35,866 bases of DNA from Actinomycetota bacterium (GTDB lineage Bacteria; Actinomycetota; Acidimicrobiia; Acidimicrobiales; Ilumatobacteraceae). The stretch spans positions 1 to 35,866 of the forward strand of contig SXKB01000295.1 in assembly GCA_005778215.1 (NCBI GenBank). Reading direction: 5' to 3'. Below the pieces are notes generated by a model. That model did no database searches. It saw only the letters and a list, made by a program, of their open reading frames with translations, and was not told the DNA's origin. The stretch's first letter is position 1; each line of letters opens with the position of its first letter. This document shows positions 6,831-15,589 of this stretch, piece after piece. The translations under genes were made by a program, and so were the position numbers.

Positions 6831-8819
6831 TCATTCGTCGCCGCCGTGCCGGCGGCCGAGGTCGATGCCACGCTGCAGGCTGGCGAGCGAGTCGCGCACC
6901 TCGTCGGCGGCGCGATCCGGCGGCGGCTCCAGTTGGGCAGTGCCGAGGTCGGGCAACTGCGCGCCCCTCACCCGCTTCGGCAGGCCCGCCGGCGTGACGG
7001 CCTCCGCCATGGGCGGGGCGAGCTCGCTGAACATCGGCGTGGCCGCGGGTGGCATCACGACCGGCTCCACGGGTGCCACGGTGTCGACCGGTCCGCTCAC
7101 CTCCACCGCGCCCAACCGGCCGGTGGACACCGACGACTCGAACGCGGCCAGGGTGACCGGGGCCACCGACATCGGCACCACCGGCAGCTGTTGGGTGAGC
7201 CGTTCCGACGCCTCGGCCAGCCCGGCCAGCGGCACGGCCGGCTCACCCTCCACCGCACCGGGCACGTCGAGCAGCGCCTTGGGCAACCGCACGATCGCCG
7301 TCACGCCGGTACCGCCAGGGGTGGTGGTGAGCATCACCTTGATGTCGTGACGCGCCGCGAGCCGGGCCACCACCTGGAAGCCGAGCATCTTGTTGCTCTC
7401 GCGGTCGATGGACGACACCTGGTTCAGGCGGGCGTTCGCCGCTGCCATGTCCTCGGGGCTCATGCCCAGGCCGTAGTCGAAGATGGCCAGCTGATGGCCG
7501 TCGGGCACCGCGCGACCGACCACCGTGACGGTGGTGGTGGGCGGCGAGAAGCTGGTCGCGTTCTCCAGCAGCTCGGCCAGCAGGTGCGACACCTCGGGGG
7601 CGATGGCACCGCTGACGACCACGTCGCCGACGTCGCCGATCTCCACCTGGCCGTAGTTCTCCACCTCCGACAGCGCAGCGCGCACCACGTCGCCGATACG
7701 CACCGGCGCCGACCACAGTCGGGTGGGCTCGGCACCGGCGAGCACCAGCAACGACTGGGCGTTGCGACGCATGCGGGTGGCCAGATGGTCGATGCGGAAC
7801 AGGTTGTCGAGCACCTCGGGGTCGCGCTCGCCCTGCTCGAGCGTGGTGATGAAGCCCAGGGTGCGCCCCAGCAACGCCTGGTTGCGGCGAGCGATGTTGA
7901 CGAGGTTCTCCGACACCACGCGACGGGTGCGCGCCTGGTCGGCGGCCAGGTCGACGGCGGCGTCCTGCACGCTGTTGAAGCTGTCCGCCAGATCGGCCAA
8001 CTCGTCCTTGGTCTCCACCTCGAACGGCTTGAGGCGCGGCACCGGCGCGTCGGCCGGCCGTTCGGCCACGGCATCGACCGCTTCGGGCAGGTCGTGGCTG
8101 GCGACGGCCTTCGCCTGGACGGCGAGGCCACGAATCGGCCGCACGATCGACCGGCGCACGCGCACGGCCAGGAGCAGGGTGGTGAGGGCCAGCAACGCCG
8201 CGCCCAACGCACCGAACAGCAGCACCTTGCCCACGAAGTCGTCGGTGTTGGTCTCGCGCACGATCACTTCGTTCTCGGCCCATTCGAGCGCTCGGTCGGA
8301 ACCGGTCTGCTGCAGCTCGTACCGCCACTCGAGGCCACGGATCACCGCGACCACCTGTGCGGCATCGCCGGCCTCCACCGCCGGCACGAGCTGTTCCCGC
8401 ACCGCCTGGAAGAACTTGTCGCCGGCATCACGGCCCATCTGCACGAACCGGATGTCGACGCGGTCGTCGAGCGGCTGCTGCGACCAGAAGTCCATCGACG
8501 CCGTGAAGTCCTGCTCGGCCAGCTCGATGTTGCGCAGATGGGTGTCGATGGCCGCGCGATTCGACGGTGTGAAGGCGTCGGGTGACGCGGCGAGCACACC
8601 CACCACGTTCACCTCGGCCCACGCCTCCAACAGGCTCGCAGGCGGGGGCAACGTGTCGGCACGCAGGTCCTGGGCCGACTTCAACGCCTGGTACTCGTCA
8701 CCGCGCACGCTCGCGCGTTCGAGGGCCAACCATCCGATCACGGTGGCAGCGACCAGGGCCAGCAACGGCACGGCGATGAGCAGGTTCACCCTCCCGCCGA
8801 TCCTCAATCGTCGAAGCAT
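6831..8819 (-). CDS. Conservon sensor histidine kinase (CvnA-like)
   Basis: Membrane sensor of 662 aa, first gene of the conservon. TM1 is about residues 11-33. An extracytoplasmic helical domain follows (about 35-195) of the nitrate/nitrite-sensing type. TM2 is about 197-220 and is followed by a HAMP-like linker. The phospho-acceptor-like helix holds FRIDHLATRMRRNAQSLLVLAG with His345. The ATPase domain has the N-box LLENAT (Asn420), DYGLGMS (Asp448) and GGTGVTAIVRLP (502-513). The last 150 residues are Pro/Ala/Val-rich and probably disordered. The ATG at 8819 has GGAAGGGG upstream. No response regulator gene is nearby, as usual for conservons, where signal flow goes to the GTPase. Confidence 0.92.
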   Translation of the reverse strand: MLRRLRIGGRVNLLIAVPLLALVAATVIGWLALERASVRGDEYQALKSAQDLRADTLPPPASLLEAWAEVNVVGVLAASPDAFTPSNRAAIDTHLRNIELAEQDFTASMDFWSQQPLDDRVDIRFVQMGRDAGDKFFQAVREQLVPAVEAGDAAQVVAVIRGLEWRYELQQTGSDRALEWAENEVIVRETNTDDFVGKVLLFGALGAALLALTTLLLAVRVRRSIVRPIRGLAVQAKAVASHDLPEAVDAVAERPADAPVPRLKPFEVETKDELADLADSFNSVQDAAVDLAADQARTRRVVSENLVNIARRNQALLGRTLGFITTLEQGERDPEVLDNLFRIDHLATRMRRNAQSLLVLAGAEPTRLWSAPVRIGDVVRAALSEVENYGQVEIGDVGDVVVSGAIAPEVSHLLAELLENATSFSPPTTTVTVVGRAVPDGHQLAIFDYGLGMSPEDMAAANARLNQVSSIDRESNKMLGFQVVARLAARHDIKVMLTTTPGGTGVTAIVRLPKALLDVPGAVEGEPAVPLAGLAEASERLTQQLPVVPMSVAPVTLAAFESSVSTGRLGAVEVSGPVDTVAPVEPVVMPPAATPMFSELAPPMAEAVTPAGLPKRVRGAQLPDLGTAQLEPPPDRAADEVRDSLASLQRGIDLGRRHGGDE

Positions 8820-8999
8820 TGCCCCGTCCCCTTCCCTACCTGGGGGCTCCCGCCCCGCGACCATCACACGGCGACCATCCGCTGATGGAGCATCGGCCTG
8901 GCCGGGGCCGGTCTTGAGAGTTCCGTGGACATCCCCTCAAGGTCGGCCCGGAACCGGCCGAACACATCTCGGAAGACGCAACGTGGGAGGAACGCGGAG
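8820..8999. promoter_or_regulatory. Divergent intergenic region with an imperfect inverted repeat
   Basis: This 180-nt spacer separates the conservon operon (minus) from the DUF4388-like gene (plus). Arms at 8906-8918 and 8936-8948 (GGCCGGTCTTGAG and CTCAAGGTCGGCC) pair at 11 of 13 positions around a 17-nt spacer. It could be an operator for a dimeric regulator or an RNA hairpin. A strong Shine-Dalgarno (GGGAGGAA) precedes the ATG at 9000. I cannot place -10 boxes with confidence. Confidence 0.4.
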
Positions 9000-10334
9000 A
9001 TGAGCGGCAGCGAGCTGCAGGACTTCGGCAGCGACCAGCCGATCTGGCGCTTCGTCGCCGAGGTCGGCGCCGACCGGTTCACGGGTGAGGCCGAACTCGG
9101 CATCGATCCCCGTGTGGCGCTGTTCGCGACCGAGGGGCACGTCTACGCCGCCGAGTTGGTCGACGGGCCCACCATCGGTCAGCGGCTCGTCCAGGCCGGC
9201 GCGCTGACGCCCGAGCAGCTGGCGAAGGGCGCCGTGCACGTCGGCGACACCCTGTCGCTGGCCCGCATGTTCCAGCGCGAGCCCGGCATCGACCGTGACC
9301 AGGTGGAGTTGGCGCTCGAGCGGATGACCGCCGAGCTGCTCGACTCGGTGTCGAGCTATCCCGTCGGTCAGGTGTCGCTGCGCCCGTTGCGGCACCATCC
9401 GAGCGGCGTGCACCAGTGGCAGCCCGAGCCGCCGGCCGTGACGACCGCACCCGACGACACGATGGCCGCACTGGTGGCTGCGATGTCGACGGTGGTGGAT
9501 GACCAGGCGAGCAGCGCCGGCATCGCCGCCGCGACACTGCCCCCGCCGCCACCCACGGCGATCGCCGCCACGTTCCCGGCGCCGCCGGCACCGCCGATCC
9601 CTGCGGCGGCACCACCCGCACCGAGCGACTCGCCGGCGCTCCCCACGCTGGGCACGGTGGGCGCATGGGTGCCGCCACCCGAGACCCAGCGGGAGCCCAC
9701 GGCCGAGCACCGCTTCGCGCCGCAGGCACTCGACTCGCAGCAACTGCCGAAGCTGATGGACAAGCCGCTGTCGATGGCCGAGATCACGGCGGCCCACGCC
9801 GTCATCACAGGTGACACGCCACCACCCGTCGAGGAGTCGGTGTACACACCGGTCGCCGTCGAAGGACTGCCCACGCTGCAGGGCTTCGCCCCGCTCGCCG
9901 CCGCAGCACCGGCCGCAGCAGTGGTGGTCGAGGACGCCGCCGTCGAGGAGGAGGCCGTCGAGGACGAGGCCGCCGACGAGGCCGCCGACGACGCGGTGGC
10001 TCCCAGCAGCGCGCCGACGCTGCCGGAGGCCGAGGCCGTCGCCGACACGCACCACGCCGACGCCCGTGCGGCGATGCACATCCCCACGTTCGAGGCGCTG
10101 CTCGACACCCCCATCACCGACTGGTCCGCCCCTGCACAGCCCCCCGCCGTGCAGGAGATCTGGGACATGGTCGACGACCTGCTCGGGCTGCCACACCACG
10201 ACGTGGCACCGACGGACGCGGCCGATCCCGCCGTTCCGGCCGAGGTGCCGGCTGCGGCGCTGCCGGTCGAGCACGACACGCACGACACCACGGAGCCGAC
10301 GCGGCGCACCTGGTTGCGCGGCAGGAAGGGGTGA
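9000..10334 (+). CDS. DUF4388-like (PATAN-type) protein with disordered acidic tail
   Basis: Protein of 444 aa. Residues 14-131 look like a DUF4388 domain (RFTGEAELGIDPRVALFATEGHVYAAELVDG, then a helical GALTPEQLAKGAVHVGD region), a type often linked to roadblock/MglA GTPase signalling. The rest is low-complexity: Pro/Ala-rich, then a strongly acidic run of Glu, Asp and Ala near residues 305-335, then a short conserved-looking MVDDLLGLPHHD. The ATG at 9000 is chosen for the GGGAGGAA ribosome site; an in-frame ATG at 8925 lacks one. It is divergent from the conservon and 4 nt upstream of a coiled-coil gene, so a role as a partner of the GTPase module is likely but inferred. Confidence 0.75.
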   Translation: MSGSELQDFGSDQPIWRFVAEVGADRFTGEAELGIDPRVALFATEGHVYAAELVDGPTIGQRLVQAGALTPEQLAKGAVHVGDTLSLARMFQREPGIDRDQVELALERMTAELLDSVSSYPVGQVSLRPLRHHPSGVHQWQPEPPAVTTAPDDTMAALVAAMSTVVDDQASSAGIAAATLPPPPPTAIAATFPAPPAPPIPAAAPPAPSDSPALPTLGTVGAWVPPPETQREPTAEHRFAPQALDSQQLPKLMDKPLSMAEITAAHAVITGDTPPPVEESVYTPVAVEGLPTLQGFAPLAAAAPAAAVVVEDAAVEEEAVEDEAADEAADDAVAPSSAPTLPEAEAVADTHHADARAAMHIPTFEALLDTPITDWSAPAQPPAVQEIWDMVDDLLGLPHHDVAPTDAADPAVPAEVPAAALPVEHDTHDTTEPTRRTWLRGRKG

Positions 10335-10338
10335 CGCG

Positions 10339-10929
10339 ATGAGCGAGCCCAGCACCGACGAGAAGATCCAGCAACTGGTGCGGTCGGTCCTGCAGGCGGT
10401 GGACGCGCGACTCGACGCCGTGCGCCACGAGCTCGCTGCGTTCGCCGCCGAGGAGGAGCAGCGTCACCATCAGGTGCTCGGCACCATCGCGTCGCTCGAA
10501 CGGCGGGTCAGCGACCTCGAGCGCGCCGACTCCACCCGACGCACCTCGTCGAACAACATCCAGGAACGGCTGGACGAGATGAACCTGCGCATCGACGCGA
10601 TCGCCCGGGCCGGCGCGACGCCACCGGTCGACATCACCGGCGCGCACGAACGTGTGGCCCCACCCGCCGACCTCGACCGCATCTCACGTCCGCTGTTCCA
10701 GGGGCCGCACGTCACCACGCAGGTTCCGGTGGTGCCGGCGCTCGACCTGCACGACGAGCCGTACGAGTCGCCGCCCGAACCGGCTCACGACACGACGCCG
10801 ATGCCACCACCGCCATCCCCGCCAGCACCGCCGGTCGAGGAGGACGAGTCCGAGATCGACATGGACCGGCTCACCGCACTGCTCAGCGAGAAGTTGGGCC
10901 ACTTCAGCCTGCAGCCGCGACCGGAGTGA
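10339..10929 (+). CDS. Coiled-coil protein, 196 aa, unknown function
   Basis: Residues 5-90 form a long heptad-rich coiled coil (KIQQLVRSVLQAVDARLDAV, LGTIASLERRVSDLERA, ERLDEMNLRIDAIARA). A Pro-rich acidic linker follows (about 130-170), then a C-terminal amphipathic helix (DMDRLTALLSEKLGHFSL). The start lies 4 nt after the DUF4388-like stop, so both are translated from one transcript. The layout suggests a scaffold: oligomeriser, flexible arm, docking helix. I do not recognise a named family. Confidence 0.7.
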   Translation: MSEPSTDEKIQQLVRSVLQAVDARLDAVRHELAAFAAEEEQRHHQVLGTIASLERRVSDLERADSTRRTSSNNIQERLDEMNLRIDAIARAGATPPVDITGAHERVAPPADLDRISRPLFQGPHVTTQVPVVPALDLHDEPYESPPEPAHDTTPMPPPPSPPAPPVEEDESEIDMDRLTALLSEKLGHFSLQPRPE

Positions 10930-10968
10930 CCCGGCGCGCTCGGTGACGATCGACGCGACATCGATCGG

Positions 10969-10974
10969 TACGGT
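10969..10974 (+). promoter_or_regulatory. -10 box TACGGT, leaderless spacing
   Basis: TACGGT ends 7 nt before the ATG at 10982, which supports that start over in-frame codons further upstream. Confidence 0.5.
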
Positions 10975-10981
10975 GGCGCGC

Positions 10982-12025
10982 ATGGGAGTTCGCCTCGATC
11001 CGTCCGACGAGTACATGCACGAGCTGGGCCCTGAGTCCAACTTCAACGAGAGCATGTACATCAACTGTTTCGACCCCGCCCAGCAGGTGGGCGGCTGGTT
11101 CCGCATCGGCAACCGTGCCAACGAGGGCTACGCCGAGATGACCGTGTGCCTGTACCTGCCGCCGGCCGACGGCGAAGCGGGACGCACGGTGGGCTTCATG
11201 TACAAGCGGCCCACCATCACCAACAACGACGAGTTCAACGCCGGCGGTCTGAAGTGGACCATCGTCACGCCGTTCGAGGAACTGCACATCGACTACGAGG
11301 GCAAGGTGGTGCTGCTCGACGAGCCCGAGCAGATGGCCAACCCGAAGGATGCGTTCACCAACAACCCGTACGCCGAGTGCGAGGCACACATCACGTTCAC
11401 CGGCCAGGGTCGCCCGAGCATGTTCGGCGGCGAGCCCGACACGCCGCACGAGGCGCCCGGTGAGGAGTTCGCGAAGGGACACTACGAACAGCTCGTGCAG
11501 GCGCACGGCACCATCCGCGTCGGTGATCGCGAGTGGGAGATCCGCGGCCACGGCCTGCGCGACCACTCGTGGGGCCCGCGCTACTGGCAGGCGCCGTGGT
11601 ACTACCGCTGGCTCACCGCCAACGTGAACGAGGACTTCGGTTTCATGGCCAGCCGCGTCGCGAAGAAGGACGGTCCAGGCACCCGCGGTGGCTTCGTGTG
11701 GGAACACGGCCAGATGCACTACTGCGACGACGTCCAGATCCGTACCGAGACCCGCGGCGACGACCAGTACCACCAGCGCATCGAGGGCACCCTGAGGTCG
11801 TCGCGATCCGACCGCGAATGGAAGTTCTCGGGTGACGTCATGGACCTCATCCCGCTGCGCAACCGTCGTCAGGACCCCGACGGCAACTGGTTGATGACGC
11901 GCATCAGCGAGGGCATGACCAAGTGGACCGTCGAGAGCGGTCCGTTCGAGGGTCAGGTGGGCTACGGCCTCAGCGAGTACCTCGACCAGATCATCGACGG
12001 CAGCCCCGTCGGCATCGCCGAGTAG
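10982..12025 (+). CDS. Conserved hypothetical with DHSWGPR motif (DUF7064/AttH-like)
   Basis: Soluble 347-aa protein rich in beta-strand and aromatic residues. The central motif RGHGLRDHSWGPRYW (near residues 190-204) and a C-terminal block FEGQVGYGLSEYLDQ recall the lipocalin-like DUF7064/DUF7065 or AttH/CrtC-like proteins often found near lipid and steroid catabolism genes in actinobacteria. No catalytic role is established, so I give none. No signal peptide is visible. The TACGGT box 7 nt upstream supports this start. It ends 4 nt from the opposing mycothiol-enzyme gene. Confidence 0.65.
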   Translation: MGVRLDPSDEYMHELGPESNFNESMYINCFDPAQQVGGWFRIGNRANEGYAEMTVCLYLPPADGEAGRTVGFMYKRPTITNNDEFNAGGLKWTIVTPFEELHIDYEGKVVLLDEPEQMANPKDAFTNNPYAECEAHITFTGQGRPSMFGGEPDTPHEAPGEEFAKGHYEQLVQAHGTIRVGDREWEIRGHGLRDHSWGPRYWQAPWYYRWLTANVNEDFGFMASRVAKKDGPGTRGGFVWEHGQMHYCDDVQIRTETRGDDQYHQRIEGTLRSSRSDREWKFSGDVMDLIPLRNRRQDPDGNWLMTRISEGMTKWTVESGPFEGQVGYGLSEYLDQIIDGSPVGIAE

Positions 12026-12029
12026 TCGT

Positions 12030-12746
12030 TCAGTCGAGCGCCGACGCGGCCACGAACCGCTCGGCCACCGCCACATCACCGACGACGTCGCAGTTCGTCA
12101 ACGGCGTGCGCCGCCACAGTGCGAGCAGGATGTCGTGCGCCGTGCCGCGGATGGCGCAGTCGCCCTTCGCATGCTCGCGTGTCACGTCGAACCCGTCGGC
12201 CGTCTCGCGGATGGTCCACTCTCCCGCCACGTCGGTGCAGTGGATGTGCACGGAACCGCCGACGGCCCCGTGCTGCGCGTTGAGGAAGAACTCGAGGAAC
12301 TCGTCGATGCCGTCGGAGGCGAGCGTCGCATCGATGGGCGCAGCGACGCCCGACGCCAGCTCGGCGTCCACCCGGTGCACCGCGATCTCCTGCGCCATGC
12401 GACGGATCAACCACGACAGCGTCTGCGGGCCGGTCCAGGTGGCAATGGGTGTGTCGGACGGAAAGGCCCGCAACATCGCGGCGTAACCGGCGTGCTCGCC
12501 GCGCACGAGGTCGATCAGTCGCTCGTCGGCCGGCCGCGCCGGCATCTTCATGCCCTCGAACGTGTCGCGACGCTCGCTGGTGACGCGGTTCCACAGGTAC
12601 TGCACCTCGTACAGGTGGTACAGCAGGTCGCCCACCGTCCAACCGGGACACGACGGCACCGCGGCGGCCACGCCGGCACGGTCGCACGCGGTGAGGAAGG
12701 CCTCGTGCTCGGCGTCGAAGGTGCGGGAGAACTCATCGGGGGTCAT
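12030..12746 (-). CDS. Maleylpyruvate isomerase family mycothiol-dependent enzyme
   Basis: DinB-like four-helix protein of 238 aa. The metal-binding triad of the MDMPI/DinB fold is present: His44 in DLLYHLYEV, and Glu120 with His124 in MAQEIAVHRVDAE. A C-terminal SCP2-like beta domain runs from about residue 160 (GGSVHIHCTDVAGEWTI to CAIRGTAHDILLALW). Family members use mycothiol as cofactor for isomerisation or thiol transfer; the substrate here is unknown. The reading fits the Mca gene further on, which also implies mycothiol metabolism. A CAACAT box ends 7 nt before the ATG. Confidence 0.86.
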   Translation of the reverse strand: MTPDEFSRTFDAEHEAFLTACDRAGVAAAVPSCPGWTVGDLLYHLYEVQYLWNRVTSERRDTFEGMKMPARPADERLIDLVRGEHAGYAAMLRAFPSDTPIATWTGPQTLSWLIRRMAQEIAVHRVDAELASGVAAPIDATLASDGIDEFLEFFLNAQHGAVGGSVHIHCTDVAGEWTIRETADGFDVTREHAKGDCAIRGTAHDILLALWRRTPLTNCDVVGDVAVAERFVAASALD

Positions 12747-12753
12747 GGCGCCG

Positions 12754-12759
12754 ATGTTG
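12754..12759 (-). promoter_or_regulatory. -10 box CAACAT of the mycothiol-enzyme gene
   Basis: On the minus strand CAACAT ends 7 nt before the ATG at 12746. The first base is C rather than T, so this is weaker than most. Confidence 0.35.
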
Positions 12760-12789
12760 CCACAGCAACGAGACCGCGACCGCCGCGAC

Positions 12790-12795
12790 TACCGT
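12790..12795 (+). promoter_or_regulatory. -10 box TACCGT of the S9 peptidase gene
   Basis: TACCGT ends 8 nt before the ATG at 12804. Confidence 0.42.
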
Positions 12796-12803
12796 CAGCG
12801 GAC

Positions 12804-14792
12804 ATGACATCCGCCGCACTCGCCGAACGCATCATCGGCAACATCGCCCAGGCGTCGGCGCCTGCGGTCTCGCCCGACGGCCGACAGGTCGCGTTCGTCG
12901 TCGCTCGTGTCGACCTCGCGAAGAACAAGTACTTCTCGCAGGTGTGGCTCGCCGCCGCCGACGGCAGCGAGGCACCACGGCCCGTCACCGGCGGCGAACA
13001 CGACGGCAACCCCACCTGGAGCCCCGACGGGCGGCATCTCGCCTTCACCTCGCGACGGAGCCCGAAGAAGGGCCAGACCACCTTGCACCTGCTGCCGGTG
13101 GCGGCGCCCGGCGAGACGCGCACGGTGGCCACCATGCGCGACGGCATCAGCGACGTGTCGTTCAGCCCCGACGGCCGGTGGCTCGGCTTCCTGAGTCGCA
13201 CCCCCCACGAGCGCTATTCGGCGCCGGGCGCCGAGGACGGCGACGAGAGTTGGCAGGCACCGCGCAAGATCGAGCGATTCTTCACCCAACTCAACGGGGA
13301 GGGCTGGGTGTACGACCGACCGAACCAAGTGCACGTGGTGGCCGTCGACGGCACGGGCACGCCGCGCAACCTCACCCCCGGCGAGTTCGAGCACGGCCGC
13401 CCCGCGTGGCTGGCCGACTCGAGCGGCCTCGTGTGCGGCGCCCAGCGGCACGACACGTGGGACCTCGACTTCGCGAACGACCTCTACGTCGTGGGACTCG
13501 ACGGCACCATCCGCGAGCTCACCCACCAGACCGGCATGTACTCGTCGCCCACTCCCTCACCCGATGGCACACAGGTGGCGTTCCTCGGCCACGACGACCA
13601 GAACACGTATCCGCAGAACGTGAAGGTCGGCGTCGCACCGCTCGATGGCTCGGCGCATCGCTGGATCAGCGCGGCACTCGACCGCACGTTCGAGTGCACC
13701 GCCGGCGTGATGGCGCCGCGGTGGGTCGACGCCACCACGCTGCTGGGCACCGCCGAGGATCGTGGCGAGACCCACATCTGGCGCGTCACCACCGACGGGG
13801 CGGCACCCGTGCGGGTCACCCACGGCGCCATCGCCGTGAAGTCGTTCGACGCACGCGGCGGCACCATCGCGTACTGCGCTGCGTCCGTCGACCAACTGGC
13901 CGACGTGTTCGTGGTCACCGACGGCGAACCGCGCCGACTCACCACGTTCGCCGCCGCCTACGCGGGCGCCGCACAGCCCCTGTCGTGGGAACGCTTCGCG
14001 GTACCCACCACCGACGGCACCGCCGAGATCGACGCGTGGATCATGCGGCCGGCCGGCTTCGACCCCGCGCAGCGCTATCCCGTCATCCTCAACGTGCACG
14101 GCGGCCCGCACACCCAGTACGGCGAGACCTTCTTCGACGAGGCCCAGTTCCAGGCGGCGGCAGGGTTCGTGGTGCTGATGAGCAACCCGCGTGGCGGCTC
14201 CGGGCGCGAGCAGGCGTGGGGCCAGGCGATTCTCGGGCCCACGCACCACACCGCCCCCGGCAGCGGGTGGGGTGGCCTCGACGTCGACGACGTGATGGCC
14301 GTGCTCGACACCACGCTCGAGCGCTACCCGTTCTGCGACCCCGACCGAGTGGGCATGCAGGGCGGTAGCTACGGCGGGTTCATGGCCACCGAGCTGGCCG
14401 GACGGTTCAGCCACCGGTTCAAGGGCATCTGCAGCGAGCGCGCGGTGAACAACCTGCTCACCGAGGAGTTCACGAGCGACATCTCCACCATCTTCCGCGT
14501 CGAACACGGCCCGCGGCACGTCGACGACCCGGCGGCCTACGAATCGCTCTCACCGATGCGCAACGTGCGCGACATCACCGTGCCGATGCTCATCATCCAC
14601 AGCGAGAACGACCTGCGCTGCCCCATCAACCAGGCGGAGGAGTTGTTCGTGGCGCTGCGCCTGCTGGGCAAGGACGTCACGTTCTACCGGTTCCCCGGTG
14701 AGAGCCACGAGCTGTCGCGGTCGGGCTCGCCGGTGCACCGTGTGCAGCGCGCCGAGATCATCCTCGACTGGTTCGCCGCCAAGCTCGGCTGA
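12804..14792 (+). CDS. S9 family serine peptidase (acylaminoacyl-/oligopeptidase type)
   Basis: Prolyl-oligopeptidase-family enzyme of 662 aa. The N-terminal half is a beta-propeller with repeated SPDGR blades (residues about 20-390). The C-terminal alpha/beta-hydrolase domain carries the triad Ser522 (GGSYGG), Asp603 (SENDLRC) and His635 (GESHELS), plus the oxyanion region NVHGGPHTQYG. It should cleave short or N-acylated peptides in the cytoplasm, since no signal peptide is present. The ATG at 12804 fits the family length and the TACCGT box. The gene is convergent with nudC with a 3-nt gap. Confidence 0.93.
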   Translation: MTSAALAERIIGNIAQASAPAVSPDGRQVAFVVARVDLAKNKYFSQVWLAAADGSEAPRPVTGGEHDGNPTWSPDGRHLAFTSRRSPKKGQTTLHLLPVAAPGETRTVATMRDGISDVSFSPDGRWLGFLSRTPHERYSAPGAEDGDESWQAPRKIERFFTQLNGEGWVYDRPNQVHVVAVDGTGTPRNLTPGEFEHGRPAWLADSSGLVCGAQRHDTWDLDFANDLYVVGLDGTIRELTHQTGMYSSPTPSPDGTQVAFLGHDDQNTYPQNVKVGVAPLDGSAHRWISAALDRTFECTAGVMAPRWVDATTLLGTAEDRGETHIWRVTTDGAAPVRVTHGAIAVKSFDARGGTIAYCAASVDQLADVFVVTDGEPRRLTTFAAAYAGAAQPLSWERFAVPTTDGTAEIDAWIMRPAGFDPAQRYPVILNVHGGPHTQYGETFFDEAQFQAAAGFVVLMSNPRGGSGREQAWGQAILGPTHHTAPGSGWGGLDVDDVMAVLDTTLERYPFCDPDRVGMQGGSYGGFMATELAGRFSHRFKGICSERAVNNLLTEEFTSDISTIFRVEHGPRHVDDPAAYESLSPMRNVRDITVPMLIIHSENDLRCPINQAEELFVALRLLGKDVTFYRFPGESHELSRSGSPVHRVQRAEIILDWFAAKLG

Positions 14793-14795
14793 GCC

Positions 14796-15566
14796 TCAGC
14801 CTTCCTCGAGCCATGCGTCGATGAGCTTGCGGGCGATCGAGATGCGCGGCGGGATGGGCGGCAGCGAGTCGCGGGTGTACCACTGCGCATCGAGGATCTC
14901 GGTCGGGTCGCACACGATGTCGCCGCTCACCCACTCGGCACGGAAGCCCACCATCAGGCTGTGCGGGAACGGCCACGGCTGACTGCCGCGGTACTGCACG
15001 TTCGCCACCTCGACACCCACCTCCTCGCGCACCTCGCGGATGACTGCGTCCTCCAGCGACTCGCCGGGCTCCACGAACCCGGCCAGGCACGAGTACATCG
15101 GGGCACGGAATGCCACACCGCGAGCCAGCAGCACTTCGTCGCGACCGCGGGTGACGAGCGTGATCATGGCCGGCGCCAACCGCGGGAACGCGAGCAACCC
15201 ACAGGCCGGGCACTTCATCGATCGCTCGTGGGCCTGCATCTGCGTGGGCGTGGCACAGCGGCCGCAGTAACGGTGCGTGCGCGCCCACTCGACGAGTTGC
15301 ACTGCACGACCCGCGACCAGCCAGTCGAGCTCGGTGGCCCGCCCGTAGTACGAGTACAGATCGGTGGCCGCACCGTACGACGGGTCCTCGCCATGAGGCA
15401 CGTCGACACCCCACACCGCGACGTCGTCGAGCATGCCGATGAAGTGGGTGGTCCACCCCTCCTCACCGACCCGGTCGTCGACGAACACCGACGAACCGAT
15501 GACGTGGATGTAACGGTGCTCGGACGCGTCGTCGTGGGGGCGCATCGCAGGGTTGAAGCCAGCCAT
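14796..15566 (-). CDS. nudC: NudC-like NAD(+) diphosphatase (Nudix)
   Basis: Nudix hydrolase of 256 aa that should split NAD(H) to NMN(H) and AMP and may remove NAD caps from RNA. It has the NudC zinc ribbon (Cys101, Cys104, Cys119, Cys122), the full Nudix box from Gly163 to Val185 ([20 protein letters not shown], then VGV) and the NudC-specific SQPWPFPHS (195-203). The ATG at 15566 is chosen over a GTG at 15575 because TACGGT on the minus strand ends exactly 7 nt before it. Its -10 box shares a TA step with the thiolase promoter. Confidence 0.93.
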   Translation of the reverse strand: MAGFNPAMRPHDDASEHRYIHVIGSSVFVDDRVGEEGWTTHFIGMLDDVAVWGVDVPHGEDPSYGAATDLYSYYGRATELDWLVAGRAVQLVEWARTHRYCGRCATPTQMQAHERSMKCPACGLLAFPRLAPAMITLVTRGRDEVLLARGVAFRAPMYSCLAGFVEPGESLEDAVIREVREEVGVEVANVQYRGSQPWPFPHSLMVGFRAEWVSGDIVCDPTEILDAQWYTRDSLPPIPPRISIARKLIDAWLEEG

Positions 15567-15573
15567 GAGCGCC

Positions 15574-15583
15574 ACCGTAGGCT
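15574..15583. promoter_or_regulatory. Overlapping divergent -10 boxes (nudC and thiolase)
   Basis: The 10-mer ACCGTAGGCT reads TACGGT on the minus strand (15579-15574), 7 nt before the nudC ATG, and TAGGCT on the plus strand (15578-15583), 6 nt before the thiolase ATG. The two boxes share the TA at 15578-15579, so one melted site may serve both directions. Confidence 0.55.
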
Positions 15584-15589
15584 GCGGCC

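Noticed and set aside
6642-8585. Long open frame (647 codons) on the plus strand
   Set aside because: It lies antisense to the sensor kinase and roadblock genes, is low in hydrophobic residues and rich in His, Arg and Gly, and has no domain. It is the usual GC-driven shadow of the real genes.
12135-12803. N-terminal extension of the S9 peptidase
   Set aside because: It is antisense to the mycothiol-enzyme gene, and the peptidase's conserved N-terminus and the -10 box fit an ATG at 12804.
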